Assembly (NCBI GenBank): GCA_938028565.1
Contig: CALIZS010000051.1
Location: 1-9,130 of the forward strand
Direction of reading: 5' to 3'
Length of the DNA: 9,130 nucleotides
Source: an uncultured Atopobium sp.
Lineage (GTDB): Bacteria; Actinomycetota; Coriobacteriia; Coriobacteriales; Atopobiaceae
The notes below the pieces were generated by a model, which saw nothing but the letters and a program-made list of their open reading frames with translations, was not told the origin of the DNA and ran no database searches. This document shows, one piece after another, positions 6,510 to 9,130 of the stretch (position 1 is the stretch's first letter; every line of letters begins with the position of its first letter). The position numbers and the translations under genes were made by a program.

Positions 6510-7331
6510 ATGGCTACAACATCTGAAGAACAGCCAATTATCTTCCTCGATGACATTTCGGTTACGTTTAAAACACGTACGGGTTCAATCTTTAAGCCTA
6601 ATAAGGTTCACGCTGTACAGAATGTTTCTCTCAAGCTTATGCCTGGTGAAACCATTGGTATTGTTGGTGAGTCTGGCTGCGGAAAGTCCACTACTGCAAA
6701 TGTCATGTGTGGCCTTCAGTCACCAACGTCCGGTCATGTGTACTTCAAGGGAATGGATGTTACCAAGCGTACTCCAGAGCTTAGAAAGCAGATTGGCCGC
6801 GTTGTCTCTGTTGTCTTCCAGGACCCAGCAACTGCTCTTAACCCTCGTATGATTGTCAAAGACCAGCTCATGGATCCACTGCTCGTGCACAAGGTAGGCA
6901 CAGAGGCGGAGCGAGAAGCCCGTATTAATGAGCTTGTCGGTCTGGTAGGACTTCCACATTCCGCACTTCGCGCCCTTCCTGGTCAGCTCTCCGGTGGCCA
7001 GCGTCAGCGTGTTGCAATTGCACGTGCGCTTTCTCTGAATCCATCGGCAATTATTGCTGACGAGCCTACTTCCGCACTGGATGTTTCCGTTCGTGCGCAG
7101 ATCTTGAACCTGCTCACCGACCTCAAGTCTGAGCTGGGTCTCTCGATGATTTTTATTTCGCACGATATTCAGACTGTCCGCTATGTTTCTGACCGCATTA
7201 TTGTTATGAACCACGGCCAGATCATGGAAGATGGTCCTGCTAAGCAGGTCTTTGAGCATCCAACAGATCCTTACACTAAGACGCTTTTGGGTGCTGCACC
7301 TTCTTTGCTTCATCCTAAACTGGGTGAGTAG
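6510..7331 (+). CDS. ABC transporter ATPase, DppF/OppF family
   Basis: This 273-aa product is the second nucleotide-binding subunit and powers import with the fused ATPase. Walker A GESGCGKS is at 53-60, the Q-loop Gln at 104, FQDPATALNPRM at 103-114 (typical of DppF), LSGGQ at 160-164, Walker B IIADE at 181-185, the D-loop SALD next to it, and the switch His at 218. The protein stops at about residue 273, just after DPYTKTLLGAAPS. It therefore lacks the longer C-terminal domain of many OppF/DppF proteins (about 320 aa). The start is ATG 6510, immediately after the preceding TAA, with AAAGGAGG at about 6494-6501 inside the upstream gene, so translation is coupled. A strong terminator follows, which makes this the last gene of the importer operon. 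Confidence 0.92.
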   Translation: MATTSEEQPIIFLDDISVTFKTRTGSIFKPNKVHAVQNVSLKLMPGETIGIVGESGCGKSTTANVMCGLQSPTSGHVYFKGMDVTKRTPELRKQIGRVVSVVFQDPATALNPRMIVKDQLMDPLLVHKVGTEAEREARINELVGLVGLPHSALRALPGQLSGGQRQRVAIARALSLNPSAIIADEPTSALDVSVRAQILNLLTDLKSELGLSMIFISHDIQTVRYVSDRIIVMNHGQIMEDGPAKQVFEHPTDPYTKTLLGAAPSLLHPKLGE

Positions 7332-7352
7332 CGCTTACGTTTTTGTTTGACT

Positions 7353-7379
7353 AGAGCGCAGCTTAGGCTGCGCTCTTTT
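7353..7379 (+). terminator. Intrinsic terminator of the ABC importer operon
   Basis: AGAGCGCAGC 7353-7362 and GCTGCGCTCT 7367-7376 form a perfect 10-bp stem with a TTAG loop, followed by TTT. It lies 22 bases after the importer's last stop and ends only about 19 bases before the esterase start. The esterases must therefore rely on read-through or on a promoter inside the upstream gene. Confidence 0.85.
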
Positions 7380-7397
7380 AGCTTGTTAGGTGGATCA

Positions 7398-8438
7398 ATG
7401 CACCAAGAAACGCTTGAGCTTGCAGAATTGAAGGCAGCTCATGCTTTGACGCCCTATCCTTCGGATTTTGAGGCGTTTTGGAAGGCACGCATGGAGGAAG
7501 CAGATAACGCTCCTCTAAGCTGGCAGATTGTTCCTTCAACAGAGGTCGCGTCATCTGCTTCAGCTCACTTTTTTGATCTTACATTTGTAGGCATTGATGG
7601 CGCGGAAATCTACGCAAAGTACCTGCGACCACAGACAGCCTCAGGCGTACAAACTCCGCTTGTTTTACAGTTCCATGGCTATCCAGGATCTTCTCGCAGT
7701 TGGTTTGAACAGAGCTCATTTTTGAGCTTAGGCTGCTCGCTGATTGCGCTTGATAATCCTGGGCAGGGTGGCCGTAGTTTGGACGGAAGCTCGTACAAGA
7801 GCACTACCGTCTCTGGTCACTTGGTGCTCGGACTAGATGGACCTGTAGAGGACCTTTACTTTGTTCATCTGTATCAGAACATTCGCTTGCTCTGCAGAAT
7901 TGTTCGCCAGCTTGAAGGAATTGATACAGATCGCGTTTTTGTAAACGGCGCCTCGCAGGGAGGCGGTATTGGTCTTGCTACCTGCGCACTCAATCAAGAC
8001 CTGATTAATAGGGCAGCAATTCTTTATCCCTTCCTCACTGATTTTAGGTGTGTGTGGGAGCTTAATGCTGATGAGGTTGCCTACGAGGGAATCCGTTATT
8101 ATTCCCGCTGGTTTGACGCAGATGGTTCTCGCGTTGATGAGGTTTTTGCAAAGCTTGCCTACATTGATTCAGTCAATTTTGCACGCCTGGTTACCTGTCC
8201 TGTGCTTTTTGGTACTGGACTTGATGATCCCGTAGTTCCTCCAGAGGCTCAGTTTGCTGCCTACAATGCCTTGACCTGCCCAAAGAGACATCTTCTTTAC
8301 CCCGGATATGCGCATGAGGAGATTGGTGATTTTGACGATAAAATCATCGATTTCTTCTGCTCAGACAAGGGAGAGCAAGCTCTTGAAAAGTTGGACTCGT
8401 CATTTCCTGCTCGAGCAGAAGGCGAGGTGAAAGCATGA
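7398..8438 (+). CDS. Acetyl-xylan esterase / cephalosporin-C deacetylase family (AXE1) hydrolase
   Basis: The 346-aa product is a cytoplasmic alpha/beta hydrolase that removes acetyl groups from small acetylated substrates such as acetylated xylo-oligosaccharides. The start is ATG 7398 with AGGTGG at 7388-7393. An in-frame TTG at 7347 would place the start inside the terminator and is rejected. The N-terminal family motif PSDFEAFW is at residues 21-28. The oxyanion HGYPG is near 94, and NPGQGG stands at the usual RGQGG position near 120. The nucleophile is Ser186 in GASQGGG, the acid is Asp277 in GLDDPVVPP, and the base is His306 in YAHEE. These match the spacing of the Bacillus CAH triad. 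No signal peptide is present, so the substrate must be imported or intracellular. Its stop overlaps the next start (ATGA). An oligosaccharide substrate is inferred from the family and the neighbouring importer. Confidence 0.88.
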   Translation: MHQETLELAELKAAHALTPYPSDFEAFWKARMEEADNAPLSWQIVPSTEVASSASAHFFDLTFVGIDGAEIYAKYLRPQTASGVQTPLVLQFHGYPGSSRSWFEQSSFLSLGCSLIALDNPGQGGRSLDGSSYKSTTVSGHLVLGLDGPVEDLYFVHLYQNIRLLCRIVRQLEGIDTDRVFVNGASQGGGIGLATCALNQDLINRAAILYPFLTDFRCVWELNADEVAYEGIRYYSRWFDADGSRVDEVFAKLAYIDSVNFARLVTCPVLFGTGLDDPVVPPEAQFAAYNALTCPKRHLLYPGYAHEEIGDFDDKIIDFFCSDKGEQALEKLDSSFPARAEGEVKA

Positions 8439-9130
8439 GGGGTTTAACACAAAGGCTTGAAGATGCTCGTACTTATCGCGGAGCGTGGCTTAGACCATCA
8501 AACTTTGAATCATTTTGGGAGACGTCTGTAGCGTTTGCACAAAATGCCCAGGTAGAGAGTGTGATTGAGCTTCCGTCTGCTACCCAAGCGGCAACGTTTA
8601 AGAGCATCACATTCACCTCGACTGACCAGATGCAATTGAGTGCTCGCGTCATTCTTCCAGCAGGTGTGTCGGTGGCAGAACCGCTGGCTGCGGCAGAGCT
8701 GTTCGCTTCGGCAGAGCTGCCCGCATCGGCAAAGCTGCCCGCGGTGGTGCTCTTCTCCGATCTTGGTCGGGGAGTGCGTAGCTGGCTGCACCTATTGCGT
8801 TTCTCGGCGCTTGGCATGCCTGTTGTAGCCCTAGAGGCTCGGCCATGCGAAGCGTCACTCAAAGACGCTTGGAGGGGAGCGTTGACGGCAGAGGAGCTTG
8901 CTCGCGCGCTCATCAACCCAGATGATGCCGCATCCTCCACGCTCAAGCAGCTCATCGATGACGCACTGGTAACTACCGCGGTTGCATCGCGCTTCCTCGG
9001 GCGCACAACCGTCACCTGGGGAGAAGGCCTGGGCGGCTCGCAAGCATTGTTCGCAACCGCTCTTCTGCCCAAGGCAGTGAGCGCTACCATGGCGCTGAAC
9101 CCGCTCTTTGCCGACAACGCAACAACCCTG
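8435..9130 (+). CDS. Diverged AXE1-like paralogue lacking catalytic serine (partial)
   Basis: The frame is open from ATG 8435 to the window end (232 codons), so the C-terminus is missing. The ATG overlaps the previous stop as ATGA, with GAGGTGA at 8424-8430, so the two genes are coupled. The N-terminus aligns with the upstream esterase: PSNFESFW matches PSDFEAFW. GVRSW, followed by LRFSALGMPVVALE, matches the other's SSRSW, followed by SFLSLGCSLIALD. The active-site motifs do not match: HGYPG is SDLGR (residues 108-112), NPGQGG is ARPCEA, and GASQGG is GEGLGG (196-201), with Gly198 at the nucleophile position. The segment between strands is also shorter. Residues 85-102 are a 3 x 6-residue repeat absent from the neighbour. 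GC content rises towards the window end. It is probably a non-catalytic partner or a diverging duplicate. Asp and His would lie beyond the window. Confidence 0.75.
   Translation, partial: MRGLTQRLEDARTYRGAWLRPSNFESFWETSVAFAQNAQVESVIELPSATQAATFKSITFTSTDQMQLSARVILPAGVSVAEPLAAAELFASAELPASAKLPAVVLFSDLGRGVRSWLHLLRFSALGMPVVALEARPCEASLKDAWRGALTAEELARALINPDDAASSTLKQLIDDALVTTAVASRFLGRTTVTWGEGLGGSQALFATALLPKAVSATMALNPLFADNATTL
8687..8740 (+). repeat. Three in-frame 18-bp tandem repeats
   Basis: Units at 8687-8704, 8705-8722 and 8723-8740 follow the pattern GCN-KCG-GCA-RAG-CTG-YYC. They encode AAAELF, ASAELP and ASAKLP. They sit in a loop of the esterase paralogue just before a core beta-strand (PAVVLF) and account for most of the extra length relative to the upstream esterase. 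The near-identity of units 2 and 3 suggests recent slippage or duplication. Confidence 0.75.

Noticed and set aside
7347..7376. Promoter starting from TTGACT at 7347-7352
   Set aside because: No -10-like hexamer occurs at 16-18 bases. That position falls in the GC-rich arm of the terminator.
7347..7397. TTG start giving 17 extra residues on the esterase
   Set aside because: The segment is the importer terminator stem-loop. ATG 7398 has its own AGGTGG ribosome binding site and gives the usual family N-terminus.
8473..9117. 214-codon antisense open frame at the window end
   Set aside because: It comes from the GC-rich third positions of the esterase paralogue. The sense frame from 8435 is coupled to the upstream gene and aligns with it, so the antisense frame is spurious.

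Overview
The window looks like part of an actinobacterial chromosome, most plausibly a Coriobacteriia member of the Atopobium/Lancefieldella/Olsenella type. This is inferred from moderate GC, a Tat-dependent solute-binding lipoprotein, a fused DppC-DppD type transporter subunit and the codon style. No 16S rRNA or other taxonomic marker is present, so the assignment is tentative.

Layout. (1) Positions 1-471: the 3' end of uvrC, then a small unrecognised gene overlapping it by 8 bp, closed by a strong hairpin terminator (500-546). (2) Positions 547-1386: an AT-rich stretch with a nested dyad, a gene for a single-span membrane-anchored protein of unknown function, and a hairpin terminator. (3) Positions 1387-1749: a gene-free regulatory region. 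It holds phased GGTAAAC/GGTAGT repeats, a GC-rich terminator-like hairpin, a cre-like dyad and a double GCCAC/GTGGC dyad just upstream of the next ribosome binding site. (4) Positions 1750-7331: a complete peptide/opine/nickel-type (SBP family 5) ABC importer. It comprises a Tat-exported lipoprotein binding protein, an intercistronic hairpin, a DppB-like permease, a DppC-like permease fused to a DppD-like ATPase, and a DppF-like ATPase. A clear terminator follows at 7353-7379. (5) Positions 7398-9130: a translationally coupled pair of acetyl-xylan esterase/cephalosporin-C deacetylase (AXE1) family proteins. The first has an intact Ser-Asp-His triad. The second runs off the window and has lost the nucleophile serine and the HGY oxyanion motif.

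How the genes may work together. The binding protein captures a ligand outside the membrane, and the two permease domains with the two ATPase domains import it. The adjacent cytoplasmic esterase may then remove acetyl groups from the imported compound. If so, the substrate would be an acetylated oligosaccharide or similar molecule rather than, or as well as, a peptide. That link is inferred only from adjacency, and a terminator lies between the importer and the esterases. The hairpin after the binding-protein gene fits the usual need for more binding protein than membrane complex.

No mobile element, CRISPR array or defence system is evident. The most unusual items are the esterase/pseudo-esterase pair, the absence of the cysteine motif in the C-terminal domains of both ATPases, and the repeat-rich leader region ahead of the binding-protein gene.
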